Assembly: GCA_045542755.1 (NCBI GenBank)
Contig: JAZQLP010000117.1
Coordinates: 1-64,000 of the forward strand
DNA from: JAZQLP01 sp045542755
Lineage (GTDB): Bacteria > Bacillota > Clostridia > Oscillospirales > UBA644
Length of the DNA stretch: 64,000 bases
Reading direction: 5' to 3'
The position numbers were made by a program, and so were the translations under genes. Of the stretch, positions 8,736 through 17,959 are shown piece by piece (position 1 is the stretch's first letter; every line of letters starts with the position of its first letter). The notes under the pieces were generated by a model, which did no database searches, had not been told where the DNA came from, and saw only the letters and a program-made list of their open reading frames with translations.

Positions 8736-10144
8736 TGCTTAACGATTACATCGATATAAGAAAAAACGAAATGATAGATAAGCTCATAGAGCTTGTCAGA
8801 TTCCCCAGTATCGCCGTTGAAAACGACGGCCCCCTCCCCTGCGGTCCCGAGGTAAACAACGCTCTCAACTACTACGTTGAGCTGGCTAAAAGTATGGGGT
8901 TTGAAGCCAAAAATCTCGGAAAATGCGCCGAGGTAAGATTCGGCGGCGAAGGAAAACATCCCAAAAAGGTCTATATCGCAAATCACCTTGACGTAGTTCC
9001 TACGGGCGACGGCTGGACCACCGACCCCTACACACTCTCCATCCGCGACGGAAAGCTCTACGGCAGAGGAGTAATTGACAACAAAGGACCTGCCCTTGCA
9101 GTTCTCTACGCCCTCAAGGCAATAAAGGACCTGGGCCTTTATCCCAAGGCAGAGATCCGCCTTATTGCGGGCGGATGTGAGGAAACCTCCATGAGCGACC
9201 TACGCGAGTACGTTGCAAAGAACGGTCTCCCCGACTACGGTCTTACCCCCGACAGCAGCTTCCCCATCATCAACGCCGAGGTTGGCATTTCCTTCGGCAA
9301 GTTCCACCTAAAAGAAACGAGCTTTAATACCCGTCTTGTTATAGAATCCTTCTCCGCCGGCAGAGCCTACAACTGCGTTCCCGACCTCTGCACCGCCGTC
9401 CTCAGGGTAAGCGACGACTTTATTCAGGACGTAAAGAACTATATGCTGGCAAAAACCGGTAGCGAAAGCCTTGAATACTCCCTTGAGGGTAACACCCTCA
9501 CCCTTACCACCTTCGGTAAATCCGCCCACGGCTCGGTGCCTGACCAGGGCGTTAACGCCGCATTCTCAATGCTCCGTCTCCTTGGCGGCCTTTACGAGAG
9601 AGCAGGCGAAGAAAACGATTTCGTGGCCTTCGGCCTTCAGTGGTTCGTGGGTGACACAAAGGGTCTCCGCATAGGAATTGCCTGCAACGACGCTCAGACG
9701 GGTGACCTTTCCCTCAACGTGGGCATGGTTGAATACTCCGCCGCCACAAAGAAGGGCTTTTACAGCTTTGATATAAGAGTTCCCGTAACAAAATCCGTGC
9801 AGACCGTAAAGGCAGGCCTTGAGGCCTTTGCCAAGGAAACGGGAGCAGAGCTTGAGCTTGGACAGCTTGAAGAAAGCACCTATATGGACCCCGAATGTGA
9901 GTTTTTACAGAAGCTTGCAAAATGCTTTACCGACATAACGGGCAAAAAGTGCGAATGTCTTACCGCGAGAGGCTGTACCTACGCCAAGGCCTTCGGTGGC
10001 AAGGGCGTGGCCTTTGGCCCCATTGACGAGGAGGATCCCTCTCAGGGCGGCGGACTCCACGGTATTGATGAATACATCTCCATTGATGCCTATGTCAACC
10101 TTGCAAAAATCTACGCTCTGGCAATAAAAGAACTCTGGACCTGA
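8735..10144 (+). CDS. PepV/Sapep-type M20 metallo-dipeptidase
   Basis: A 469-residue cytoplasmic dipeptidase of peptidase family M20. Metal-site motifs are NHLDVVPTGDGW (H84, D86), GRGVIDNKGP (D115) and GGCEETS (E149/E150). The insert (lid) domain follows at about 185-300, with the HGS motif (KSAHGSVPDQG) in the place expected for PepV. The C-terminal HGIDEYI completes the metal site. The start ATG overlaps the rhaB stop by one base (TAATG), so the two are co-translated, although a functional link between rhamnose use and dipeptide hydrolysis is not obvious. Confidence 0.87.
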   Translation: MLNDYIDIRKNEMIDKLIELVRFPSIAVENDGPLPCGPEVNNALNYYVELAKSMGFEAKNLGKCAEVRFGGEGKHPKKVYIANHLDVVPTGDGWTTDPYTLSIRDGKLYGRGVIDNKGPALAVLYALKAIKDLGLYPKAEIRLIAGGCEETSMSDLREYVAKNGLPDYGLTPDSSFPIINAEVGISFGKFHLKETSFNTRLVIESFSAGRAYNCVPDLCTAVLRVSDDFIQDVKNYMLAKTGSESLEYSLEGNTLTLTTFGKSAHGSVPDQGVNAAFSMLRLLGGLYERAGEENDFVAFGLQWFVGDTKGLRIGIACNDAQTGDLSLNVGMVEYSAATKKGFYSFDIRVPVTKSVQTVKAGLEAFAKETGAELELGQLEESTYMDPECEFLQKLAKCFTDITGKKCECLTARGCTYAKAFGGKGVAFGPIDEEDPSQGGGLHGIDEYISIDAYVNLAKIYALAIKELWT

Positions 10145-10160
10145 TTAAAAAAGATACAGA

Positions 10161-10195
10161 AAGACCGTTCCCCACTTGGGAACGGTCTTTTTTTG
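10161..10195. terminator. Bidirectional intrinsic terminator
   Basis: Twelve-bp stem AAGACCGTTCCC (10161-10172) with GGGAACGGTCTT (10178-10189), followed by T-tracts. It separates pepV from the convergent metF-metH operon. Confidence 0.92.
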
Positions 10196-10197
10196 TC

Positions 10198-12591
10198 TTA
10201 TACTATTACCTTTAATGCTATTTTTACTGCCTCGGAGGCATCCTTTGCGTAAAAGTCTGCTCCCACCTGGTTTGCATATTCGGGGGTAAGCACCGCGCCG
10301 CCCACCATAACCTTGCAGTCACATCCCGCCTCTTTAAGGGCGTCTATTGTGACCTTCATATTTTTAACGGTGGTGGTCATAAGGGCACTCAATCCAACGA
10401 GCTTTATCCCGTGGGTCTTTACAGCCTCAACTATTTCCGAGGGCTCCACGTCCTTGCCAAGGTCAATGACCTCGTATCCGTAGTTGCTCAAAAGCATCTT
10501 GACGATGTTCTTGCCTATATCGTGAACGTCCCCCTTTACGGTGGCCATAAGTATCTTACCTCGGCTCTCGGTGGGGGCTTCGCCCGAGGACTTAAGGAGG
10601 TCAAATCCAACCTTTACAGCATCGGCAGAGGCCATAAGCTGGGGGATAAAAAGTCTGCCCGTCTCAAAATCCTCGCCAACCTTGTCAAGTGCGGGTATAA
10701 AGGCCGAGTTGATTATATCAAGGGGGTTATGGGTCTTTAAAAGCTCGGCGGTGAGCTTTGCACAAAGCTCGGTCTGGCCGTGAATAACACCCTTTATAAG
10801 GGGAGCGTACTCGTTTTCAGCCTCGGTAGTGGGGGAAGAAGCTTCCTTTTCCACCGTCTGAACCACCTTTTGGTGGGTGTTTTCGTATTCTATATATGCG
10901 GCCGCCCCCTTATCCTCACCGTTGAGAACTCTGAACAGACGAAGGGTATCTGCATAGTCCTCCGACAGAGGGTTGAGAATGGGCGCATCAAGCCCCGCCC
11001 CAAGAGCCGCCAACAAAAAGGCGGAGTTGAGCTTGGGTCTTGAAGGAAGTCCGAAGGATACGTTGCTCACCCCAAGAACGGTCTTTACTCCGTATCTCTC
11101 CTTTACCAGCCTTATTCCTTCAAGACTTTCAAGAAGGATATCCTGAGAAGTGGAGGCCGTCAGGGTAAGGAGGTCAAAGAGAAGGTTTTCCTTTTTGATT
11201 CCAGCGCCTATGGCTCTGGTGTATATCCTATGGGCTATTTCAAGCCTCTCTTCTGCGGTTTTGGGTATACCCTTTTCGTCAAGGGTAAGACAGATAAGCC
11301 CTGTTCCGTATTTTGCGGCTATGGGAATAATAGCCGAAAGGCTCTCTTCCGAGCCGTTTACGGAATTTATAACCGGCTTACCGTTACATCTTCTTACGGC
11401 GGCTTCTACGGCAACGGGGTCGGAGCTGTCTATTACCAAGGGCAGCCCAGAAACGCCCTGCACCGTCTTTATCATTTTAAGAAGGGTGGAAGGTTCGTCA
11501 ATATCTGGAAGGCCGCCGTTGACGTCAAGCATAGCGGCGCCCGCCTCTTCCTGAGCCACGGCCTCGTCGGCAACATAGCCCATATCCCCTGCCCTAAGGG
11601 CGGCCTGCATGGCCTTTTTACCCGTGGGATTTATCCTTTCGCCTATAACGGAAACGTTTCCGTCTATAAAGGCTGTAAACCTACTTCCCGTAAAGGCGGT
11701 AAGGGGCTTTATATCTCTTTCTTTACGAACAACATTCTTGGTAAGAGTTGCTATTTTTTCTATATAAGAGGGGTCAGTGCCACAGCATCCGCCAACCACG
11801 GATACCCCCATTTCAAGCATCTTTTCTATATACTCGGCGTACTCGTCTGCCTCTACTGAGTAGACAGTTTCCCCATTCACAACGCAGGGTAGCCCCGCAT
11901 TTGCCTGAACGATAACGGGGAGAGAGGAATACTCAAGTATCTTTTCCACCGTGGGCATAAGGGTCTGGGGGCCGAAGGAGCAGTTTACCCCAAAGCAGTC
12001 TATACCCCAAGAGGAAGCAGTAACCGCGGCGGTAACCGCATCCACGCCCATAAAGGTGCGGCAATCGGCGTTAAAGGACATGGAGAGGATTATGGGAAGG
12101 TCGGTGTTCTCCTTTGCGGCAAGAACGGCGGCCTTTGATTCCAGCATATCCGACATGGTTTCGATTATTATTATATCGGCGCCCGCATTTTGTCCTGCAA
12201 TCATCTGCTCCTTAAAAAGGCCGTAGGCCTCATCAAAGGAAAGGGTACCCATGGGTTCCAAAAGCATACCGATAGGGCCTACGTCAAGGGCAACTCTGCA
12301 TGAACCACCCTCGCAAGCATCCTTCGCTAATTTTATAGCGGCAGAAATCACCTCGTCGGGGGTAGCAAGCTTGCCAAGCTTGTGGGCGTTTGCCCCAAAG
12401 GTGTTGGCGGTTATAACGTCGGCGCCTGCCTTGACGTAATCTTTATGTATGGATGATATTATTTCGGGGTGAGTCAGATTAAGAACTTCGGGAATAACTC
12501 CCGTTTTAAGCCCCCTTCTCTGAAGAAGGGTACCCATAGCACCGTCAAATATCAAAGGTCTTTGGTTATAAAAAAGCTTTTTCGTTCCCAT
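10198..12591 (-). CDS. metH: Cobalamin-dependent methionine synthase, short form
   Basis: A 797-residue enzyme transferring the methyl group of methyltetrahydrofolate to homocysteine by way of cobalamin. The N-terminal homocysteine domain carries the zinc ligands C204 (GVNCSFGP) and C269-C270 (GGCCGT). The pterin domain follows (VIGERINPTGKKAM, near 315). Then come the helical cap and the B12-binding domain with VKGDVHDIGKN (H690 is the lower cobalt ligand). The chain ends directly after the B12 domain, so the AdoMet-dependent reactivation domain of long MetH is absent; in such organisms a separate protein is expected. metH starts on the last base of the metF stop (TAATG). Confidence 0.93.
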   Translation of the reverse strand: MGTKKLFYNQRPLIFDGAMGTLLQRRGLKTGVIPEVLNLTHPEIISSIHKDYVKAGADVITANTFGANAHKLGKLATPDEVISAAIKLAKDACEGGSCRVALDVGPIGMLLEPMGTLSFDEAYGLFKEQMIAGQNAGADIIIIETMSDMLESKAAVLAAKENTDLPIILSMSFNADCRTFMGVDAVTAAVTASSWGIDCFGVNCSFGPQTLMPTVEKILEYSSLPVIVQANAGLPCVVNGETVYSVEADEYAEYIEKMLEMGVSVVGGCCGTDPSYIEKIATLTKNVVRKERDIKPLTAFTGSRFTAFIDGNVSVIGERINPTGKKAMQAALRAGDMGYVADEAVAQEEAGAAMLDVNGGLPDIDEPSTLLKMIKTVQGVSGLPLVIDSSDPVAVEAAVRRCNGKPVINSVNGSEESLSAIIPIAAKYGTGLICLTLDEKGIPKTAEERLEIAHRIYTRAIGAGIKKENLLFDLLTLTASTSQDILLESLEGIRLVKERYGVKTVLGVSNVSFGLPSRPKLNSAFLLAALGAGLDAPILNPLSEDYADTLRLFRVLNGEDKGAAAYIEYENTHQKVVQTVEKEASSPTTEAENEYAPLIKGVIHGQTELCAKLTAELLKTHNPLDIINSAFIPALDKVGEDFETGRLFIPQLMASADAVKVGFDLLKSSGEAPTESRGKILMATVKGDVHDIGKNIVKMLLSNYGYEVIDLGKDVEPSEIVEAVKTHGIKLVGLSALMTTTVKNMKVTIDALKEAGCDCKVMVGGAVLTPEYANQVGADFYAKDASEAVKIALKVIV

Positions 12592-13466
12592 TAAAAATCA
12601 AGTCCGCTTTCTTTTATGATTTGGAGTATTGACCAAGCAATATCGGGTTTGTTCATGGTATAGATGTGTATGGGGCAGTCGGTGTTTTCCAAAAGTCCGC
12701 ATATCTGACGGGCGGCGTATTCTATGCCCGCATTACGGAGTCCCTCGGGGTCGTTTTCATACTTGTAGAGGATTCTTACTATCTCCGCGGGAAGGGATGC
12801 GCCGCAGGTAAATATCATTCGGGTAACCTGACTTTTACTCAAAATAGGCATTATACCCGCAGAAACCGAGGACTTTACCCCCACCTGACGGACACGGTTA
12901 ATAAAGTTATAGAAGTTCTCGTTGGAGAAGAAGAGCTGGGAAACAAAGTGCTCCGCGCCAAGGGCTTCCTTTCTTCTCATATAATATATATCTCTTTCGG
13001 GAGATTGGCTTTCCACGTGGCCTTCGGGATAGCAGGCGGCGGAAACACAGAGTCCCGCATCCTTGATATATGGTATAAGGTCGGTGGCATGAGCAAGCTG
13101 TCCCCTCATTCCGCCCTCCACCAGGTCGCCGCGAAGAGCAAGAACGTTATCCACGCCGGAAGCCTTTAGCACCTTAAGCTGGGCCTTTACGTCCTCTATG
13201 TCGGAGTTTATGCAGGTAAGATGAGCCATACTTTCAATGCCGTAATCCCTCTTGATCATAGCCGAGAGCTCGGCGGTCTTTTGGGAATTCCCGCTTCCGC
13301 CCGCAGAATAGGTAACGCTTATGTAATCGGGAGAGAGTGTCTTGAGCTCGTCAAGGGTCTGACGAAGGCTATTAACCGACAAGTCCCCCTTGGGCGGAAA
13401 TATTTCAAAGGACACGGCACGTCTGCCCTGTCCTGCCTTTATTTTTTCTATCTCGGTTATTTTCAT
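12591..13466 (-). CDS. metF: 5,10-methylenetetrahydrofolate reductase
   Basis: A 291-residue flavoprotein making the 5-methyl-THF used by the adjacent MetH. The TIM-barrel start SFEIFPPKG (catalytic Glu at residue 21) and the folate/FAD segments YSAGGSGNSQKT, LALRGD and LFFSNENFY match the family. I place the start at 13466 (MKITEIEKIK) because GGAG lies 9 nt upstream; an upstream in-frame reading would run into the promoter. It forms a two-gene operon with metH. Confidence 0.93.
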   Translation of the reverse strand: MKITEIEKIKAGQGRRAVSFEIFPPKGDLSVNSLRQTLDELKTLSPDYISVTYSAGGSGNSQKTAELSAMIKRDYGIESMAHLTCINSDIEDVKAQLKVLKASGVDNVLALRGDLVEGGMRGQLAHATDLIPYIKDAGLCVSAACYPEGHVESQSPERDIYYMRRKEALGAEHFVSQLFFSNENFYNFINRVRQVGVKSSVSAGIMPILSKSQVTRMIFTCGASLPAEIVRILYKYENDPEGLRNAGIEYAARQICGLLENTDCPIHIYTMNKPDIAWSILQIIKESGLDF

Positions 13467-13501
13467 GTCTGCTTCTCCGTCCGATAATATAATACAGATA
13501 C

Positions 13502-13530
13502 ATTTTAGCACATTTCCAGATTAAAGTAAA
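13502..13530 (-). promoter_or_regulatory. Promoter of metF-metH
   Basis: Minus strand TTTACT (13525-13530), 17 nt, TAAAAT (13502-13507). The transcript start would be about 30 nt before the ATG, which leaves no room for a SAM or B12 riboswitch. Confidence 0.55.
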
Positions 13531-13594
13531 GGGGCAAAGCCCTGCTAAAATACGAACAATAACAGAAATTTCCTCCATTTCCGCCCTCTTTGCC

Positions 13595-13623
13595 TTGACA
13601 GGGGCTATTTTCTAAAGTATAAT
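13595..13623 (+). promoter_or_regulatory. Strong consensus promoter of the barnase module
   Basis: Perfect TTGACA (13595-13600), 17-nt spacer, perfect TATAAT (13618-13623), 37 nt before the ATG at 13661. Confidence 0.8.
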
Positions 13624-13660
13624 AATGGCATATGGCAAAACGTTAAAAGGATAATAAAAA

Positions 13661-14230
13661 ATGAAAAAATTCACTAAAATATTGGCTCTGATTCTTGCGG
13701 CCATTCTTTCCCTCTCCCTTTTTGCGGGATGCGGAGATATTGCAGAAGAGCTTTTTGACGTAGTCGATTTTATACTCGACAGCGAACAAACCTATTTTAC
13801 AGACTTGGATGACGAAGGGGGAAACCAACCCCAGGCTCCTCCCTCGGAAAATGATACCAAGGACGGCACCATACGGGAAGACGGCACCTATACCTCAAAG
13901 GACGAGGTGGCCGCATACCTTAACGAGTTCGGAAAGCTCCCCTCAAACTATATAACCAAATCCCAAGCCCGTGACCTTGGCTGGAACAGCGCCCAGGGTA
14001 ATCTTTGGAACGTTGCTCCCGGCAAAAGCATAGGCGGTGACAACTTCGGCAACTACGAAGGACGACTTCCCAAGGCAAGCGGACGAAAATATTACGAGTG
14101 CGATATAAACTATGACGGCGGATACAGAGGAAGCGAAAGGATAGTCTACTCAAACGACGGCCTTATATACTACACCGCCGACCACTACGAAACCTTTACC
14201 CTTTTATATAAGGACGGCGTGAAACAATGA
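13661..14230 (+). CDS. Barnase-type ribonuclease with lipoprotein signal
   Basis: A 189-residue guanyl-specific RNase of the barnase/microbial N1 family. All active-site residues can be matched: K100 (NYITKSQARDLGW), E146 (YYECDINY), R156 and R160 (YRGSERIVYS), H175 (ADHYETF). The N-terminus is a lipoprotein signal ending LFAGC, with lipidated Cys at 24. An acidic, Gln/Pro-containing linker (about 27-75) separates it from the RNase domain. Classical barnase is freely secreted, so a membrane-tethered form is unusual. The last four bases overlap the barstar start (ATGA), coupling toxin and inhibitor. Confidence 0.9.
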   Translation: MKKFTKILALILAAILSLSLFAGCGDIAEELFDVVDFILDSEQTYFTDLDDEGGNQPQAPPSENDTKDGTIREDGTYTSKDEVAAYLNEFGKLPSNYITKSQARDLGWNSAQGNLWNVAPGKSIGGDNFGNYEGRLPKASGRKYYECDINYDGGYRGSERIVYSNDGLIYYTADHYETFTLLYKDGVKQ

Positions 14231-14505
14231 CCCTGACCTTCACAAAGAAAAACTCCCCCACCGAGCTTGACTTTTACAAAAGGCTTCTGGACGGGCTGAA
14301 ATATAAAGGCGACTTTGGAAATAATCTGGACGCTCTTTACGACCTTCTTACAGAGCCCCGCCCAAAGTTCCGCATATACATCAAGGACGCGGACTTCTCT
14401 TCAGCCTACGGTGGCAGAGGAGAGATAATATTACAGGTACTCAAGGATGCATGCGAGGAAAGCGGTTGCTTTACTCTGAAAATACGCACCCTCAAACACA
14501 GATAG
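14227..14505 (+). CDS. Barstar-type ribonuclease inhibitor
   Basis: A 92-residue cytoplasmic inhibitor of the preceding RNase. The motif GNNLDALYDLLTE places D35 and D39 at the positions used by barstar to fill the barnase active site; the usual Trp38 is Tyr here. The C-terminal strand-helix-strand (ILQVLKDACEESGCFTLKIR) fits the family. Translation is coupled to the RNase by a 4-bp overlap. It would protect the cell against RNase that fails to be exported. Confidence 0.88.
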   Translation: MTLTFTKKNSPTELDFYKRLLDGLKYKGDFGNNLDALYDLLTEPRPKFRIYIKDADFSSAYGGRGEIILQVLKDACEESGCFTLKIRTLKHR

Positions 14506-14514
14506 AGGAAAACC

Positions 14515-14892
14515 ATGACAAGCCAGATAGACAATCTTTACAACAAGCCCCTGCGGGCGGGAATCTTTCTTTCCGCAATACAGCTTATAATAATGGCAAT
14601 AACCCTTTGGTTCTACGTGGTAGACCCCTTTGAGCTTGCCTTAAACTCCCTTTATCAGGGGGCGGCCTTTATGATAGATATGGTAAATATCTTTTGGGGC
14701 TACGTTATAATGCTCTGCATTTTCGTACTGGGGTTGGTGATTTACAATCTGGGCTGTGGTGCTGAAAGGTCGGACAAGCCTCAATACGCAAAAATAATGA
14801 GAGTGTTTTCCATCGTCTCCATAGCCTTTTCAATTATGCTGGGAGTATGGTTTACTCTTCAGGTACTTACGGCATATATCGCCGCAAACTAA
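14515..14892 (+). CDS. Small membrane protein downstream of barstar
   Basis: A 125-residue protein with three hydrophobic segments (about 17-35, 52-84, 98-122). I do not recognise the family. It starts 9 nt after the barstar stop, with AGAGGAAA upstream, and is followed by a strong terminator, so it is the third gene of the RNase operon. A role in immunity or RNase handling is possible from position only. Confidence 0.6.
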   Translation: MTSQIDNLYNKPLRAGIFLSAIQLIIMAITLWFYVVDPFELALNSLYQGAAFMIDMVNIFWGYVIMLCIFVLGLVIYNLGCGAERSDKPQYAKIMRVFSIVSIAFSIMLGVWFTLQVLTAYIAAN

Positions 14893-14910
14893 TAACCCTA
14901 TACAAAAGAC

Positions 14911-14940
14911 AAGACCGCCGAGCTTTTCGGCGGTCTTATT
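14911..14940. terminator. Bidirectional intrinsic terminator
   Basis: Eleven-bp stem AAGACCGCCGA (14911-14921) with TCGGCGGTCTT (14927-14937), between convergent genes. Confidence 0.88.
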
Positions 14941-14943
14941 ATT

Positions 14944-15777
14944 TTATTCATAATCGTGGTTTCCCGAAAGATAGAAGGGTACGTTAAAGGCGCCGTTATA
15001 GAAATTAACGGGATAATGATCTCCTATTTCGTAATGTCTGTATTCACTGCGGGAAACTTTCAAATCCACTTCCTCACCGTCCAGAACAAGCTCAAACTCG
15101 TATGTGGTAACACCTCTGCTCCCGCCGAAATTAATGTCCTTATCAACGATCACCGCCCACTTTTGCTCTGCAGCGCCGTTAAAATCCAAAGCGTAGTTCA
15201 AATGGCAGACAAAACAAAAGACGGACACAGCCACCATAAAGAACACTAAAATTACCGACCATACAAGATCACGCTTCTTCCTCCAATCTGCTGTTCGAAA
15301 AGCTAAGAAAAAGAGAAGGCATATACCTGCGGATACACCAAGAGTTATCCCTAAGAACAACCAAGGGAAGGACACAAAGCTATATTTGATAGCAAGTATA
15401 ATAAGATTCAGCCATAAGTAGACAGCCTCTAAAGCTAAAACGCTTATGTCTAGATCTTCGTTTTTAAAATAAGCAAAGCGGAGAATCAAATACAGAACTA
15501 CGATAAAAGACAAGAGAATATAAATTATCATCAACCATCTGTAAGACAAAAAGCTTGCGACACCGAGAGCGGCCACAGACCAGGTTATTACTATCTTTTC
15601 AGGTAGGAGTATCTTGCTTGCAGGCAACCATGACCACAGGATAATGCCTGCGCAAATAAGGGTATAAATTACAGTCATTACGTCCCCGGGGATAAGCCTC
15701 GTTATTAAAAGGGCCACCAACGACAACATCATAACGACAGCCCTGACGTTACCCTTATTTCTTCCTTTTTTCGCCAT
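14944..15777 (-). CDS. Polytopic membrane protein of unknown function
   Basis: A 277-residue protein with about six membrane segments between residues 12 and 195. A C-terminal extracytoplasmic or cytosolic beta-rich tail of about 75 residues follows (KWAVIVDKDINFGGSRG, FELVLDGEEVDLKV, IGDHYPVNFYNGAFNVPFYL). The tail resembles the small beta domain seen after membrane helices in several uncharacterised Firmicute proteins. The N-terminus is Lys/Arg-rich (MAKKGRNKGN). It lies downstream of the glnN terminator and has no obvious partner. Confidence 0.6.
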   Translation of the reverse strand: MAKKGRNKGNVRAVVMMLSLVALLITRLIPGDVMTVIYTLICAGIILWSWLPASKILLPEKIVITWSVAALGVASFLSYRWLMIIYILLSFIVVLYLILRFAYFKNEDLDISVLALEAVYLWLNLIILAIKYSFVSFPWLFLGITLGVSAGICLLFFLAFRTADWRKKRDLVWSVILVFFMVAVSVFCFVCHLNYALDFNGAAEQKWAVIVDKDINFGGSRGVTTYEFELVLDGEEVDLKVSRSEYRHYEIGDHYPVNFYNGAFNVPFYLSGNHDYE

Positions 15778-15803
15778 TTTGATCCTCCATATATATAACC
15801 GAA

Positions 15804-15829
15804 AAGCCCCGATAAAAATTACGGGGCTT
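15804..15829 (-). terminator. Intrinsic terminator of asnA-glnN
   Basis: Stem AAGCCCCG (15804-15811) with CGGGGCTT (15822-15829), read on the minus strand after glnN, with a short T run. Confidence 0.7.
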
Positions 15830-15843
15830 CTCTATGTAATGTC

Positions 15844-17931
15844 TTATATATCGTATATCATATCTCCATAGGTGGGATAGGGCAGATATTCTTTAGCCAT
15901 CTGTTCTTCAAGCTTGTCGGCGGCAACTCGCAGCTCTTCCATTTCGGGAAGAACCTTTTCTCTGTAATAGGTTGCAAGTTCCTGCTCGCCGGTTACCTTT
16001 TTCGCACCGTCTACGGCGGCTTCAAGGTCGGCGGCCTCGGAATAAACGCTGTCGCTGAGCTTGGTAAGAAGGGCAAGAAGGTCTTTATCCGCATAGCAAA
16101 GGTCGCCGCAGGCTTCCTTTGAAAGGGCTATGGTCTTTGCCACGCTACGTCTGTAATTCATAGCCGAGGGCAGAATGTCCTTACGAACCATTTTGAGCAT
16201 GGTAACGGCTTCTATATGAACAAGCTTATAATAGGTCTCCAGAAGAATGGAGTATCTTGAACGGAGCTCGGTCTCGGTGAATATCTTGCTTTCGGTAAAG
16301 AGCTTGATATTCTTTTCGTCAACGTAGCTCTTCAGGGCCTCGTCGGTGCTTCTGATATTGGAAAGGCCTCTTCTTTCGGCTTCCTTGACCCACTCATCGG
16401 AGTAGTTGTTGCCGTTGAATATGATTCTTCTGTGGGCGGTAAGCTCTCTCTTTATAAGCTTTGCCACGGATACGGGGATATCCTTTGAGCCCTCAAGCTC
16501 GTCGGCAAAGGCCATAAGCTCCTTTGCAACGGCGGTATTGAGAACGATGTTGGGGTCTGCAAGAGAGAAGGAAGAGCCGGGCATACGGAACTCAAACTTG
16601 TTACCCGTAAAGGCAATGGGAGAGGTTCTGTTTCTGTCGGTGGTATCCTTGGGAAGCTTGGGAAGAACGTGAACGCCGATACCCATAACAGAGGGCTCAA
16701 CGGTGTTAAATCTCTGTCCGTTTATAATAGAATCCACAACCGACTCAAGCTCTTCGCCAAGGTATATGGAGAGTATGGCGGGAGGAGCCTCGGAGGCACC
16801 CAGACGGTGGTCGTTACCCGCAGAGGCAACGGATGCACGGAGCATCTCCTGATACTCGTCAACAGCCTTGATAACGGCGGTAAGGAAAAGAAGGAATCTC
16901 AGGTTGCCCGAGGGGGAACCGTCACCGGGGTCGAAAAGATTTTCGCCGGTGTTTGTGGATACCGACCAGTTGTTATGCTTACCGCTTCCGTTTATGCCCT
17001 TGAAGGGTTTTTCGTGGAGAAGACAGGCAAAATCGTGCTTTTCTGCAACCCTCTTCATGGTTTCCATAATGAGCTGGTTCTGGTCGGTGGCAAGGTTGGC
17101 AGAGCAGAATACAGGGGCAAGCTCGTGCTGTGAGGGAGCGGCCTCGTTATGCTCGGTCTTTGCGTAAACGCCCAACTTCCAGAGCTCTTCGTCAAGCTCC
17201 TTCATATATGCCTTAACGCGGGGACGGATGGAGCCGTAATAGTGATGCTCAACCTCCTGTCCCTTGGGGGGCATAGCGCCGAAAAGGGTTCTGCCCGTGT
17301 AAACGAGGTCGGGACGGGCTTTATATTTTTCTTTATCTATAAGGAAGTACTCCTGCTCGCCGCCAACAGTGGTGGTGACCTTTTTAACGTCGGTCATTCC
17401 GAAGAGCTTGAGAACACGGAGGGTCTGCTTATTCAAAAATTCCAAAGACCTCATAAGGGGGGTCTTTTTGTCAAGGGATTCTCCGCCGTAGGAGCAGAAG
17501 GCGGTGGGTATGTAAAGGGTGTTTTCCTTTACAAAGGCATAGGACGTGGGGTCCCAAGCGGTATATCCTCTTGCCTCAAAGGTAGCGCGGAGGCCGCCTG
17601 AGGGGAAGGAAGACGCGTCGGACTCGCCCTTTACAAGAGCCTTGCCCGAAAACTCCATTATAACGCCGCCGTCGGCAACGGGAGATATAAAGCTGTCGTG
17701 CTTTTCGGCAGTAACACCCGTAAGGGGCTGGAACCAATGGGTATAATGGGTCACACCCTTTTCTATTGCCCATTCCTTCATAGCGTCGGCGATTACTCCA
17801 GCCAGACCGATATCAAGTCTTTTGCCTTCTTCTATTGTACGTTTAAGGGCTATGTATGCGTCCTCGGGCAAGCGGGCCTTCATAGCCTGCTCGTTAAAGA
17901 CCATAGAACCGAATATTTCAGGTACGTTCAT
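15844..17931 (-). CDS. glnN: Glutamine synthetase type III
   Basis: A 695-residue type III glutamine synthetase, making glutamine from glutamate, ammonia and ATP. The length (about 700) and motifs separate it from the roughly 450-residue GlnA: FQPLTGVTAEKHDSF, GGEQEYFLID, EHNEAAPSQHELAP, and NGSGKHNNWSVSTNTGENL. The start at 17931 (MNVPEIFGSMVF) has GAAGGGAA upstream; an upstream GTG reading is less likely. It lies 28 nt after asnA, in one operon for ammonium assimilation. Type III enzymes are typical of Bacteroidetes and some Clostridia. Confidence 0.95.
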   Translation of the reverse strand: MNVPEIFGSMVFNEQAMKARLPEDAYIALKRTIEEGKRLDIGLAGVIADAMKEWAIEKGVTHYTHWFQPLTGVTAEKHDSFISPVADGGVIMEFSGKALVKGESDASSFPSGGLRATFEARGYTAWDPTSYAFVKENTLYIPTAFCSYGGESLDKKTPLMRSLEFLNKQTLRVLKLFGMTDVKKVTTTVGGEQEYFLIDKEKYKARPDLVYTGRTLFGAMPPKGQEVEHHYYGSIRPRVKAYMKELDEELWKLGVYAKTEHNEAAPSQHELAPVFCSANLATDQNQLIMETMKRVAEKHDFACLLHEKPFKGINGSGKHNNWSVSTNTGENLFDPGDGSPSGNLRFLLFLTAVIKAVDEYQEMLRASVASAGNDHRLGASEAPPAILSIYLGEELESVVDSIINGQRFNTVEPSVMGIGVHVLPKLPKDTTDRNRTSPIAFTGNKFEFRMPGSSFSLADPNIVLNTAVAKELMAFADELEGSKDIPVSVAKLIKRELTAHRRIIFNGNNYSDEWVKEAERRGLSNIRSTDEALKSYVDEKNIKLFTESKIFTETELRSRYSILLETYYKLVHIEAVTMLKMVRKDILPSAMNYRRSVAKTIALSKEACGDLCYADKDLLALLTKLSDSVYSEAADLEAAVDGAKKVTGEQELATYYREKVLPEMEELRVAADKLEEQMAKEYLPYPTYGDMIYDI

Positions 17932-17959
17932 AATATTTGTTCCCTTCACTGCTTTGATT

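Noticed and set aside
13467..13660. Possible SAM or cobalamin riboswitch before metF
   Set aside because: The promoter lies about 35 nt from the start codon and no aptamer motifs are seen.
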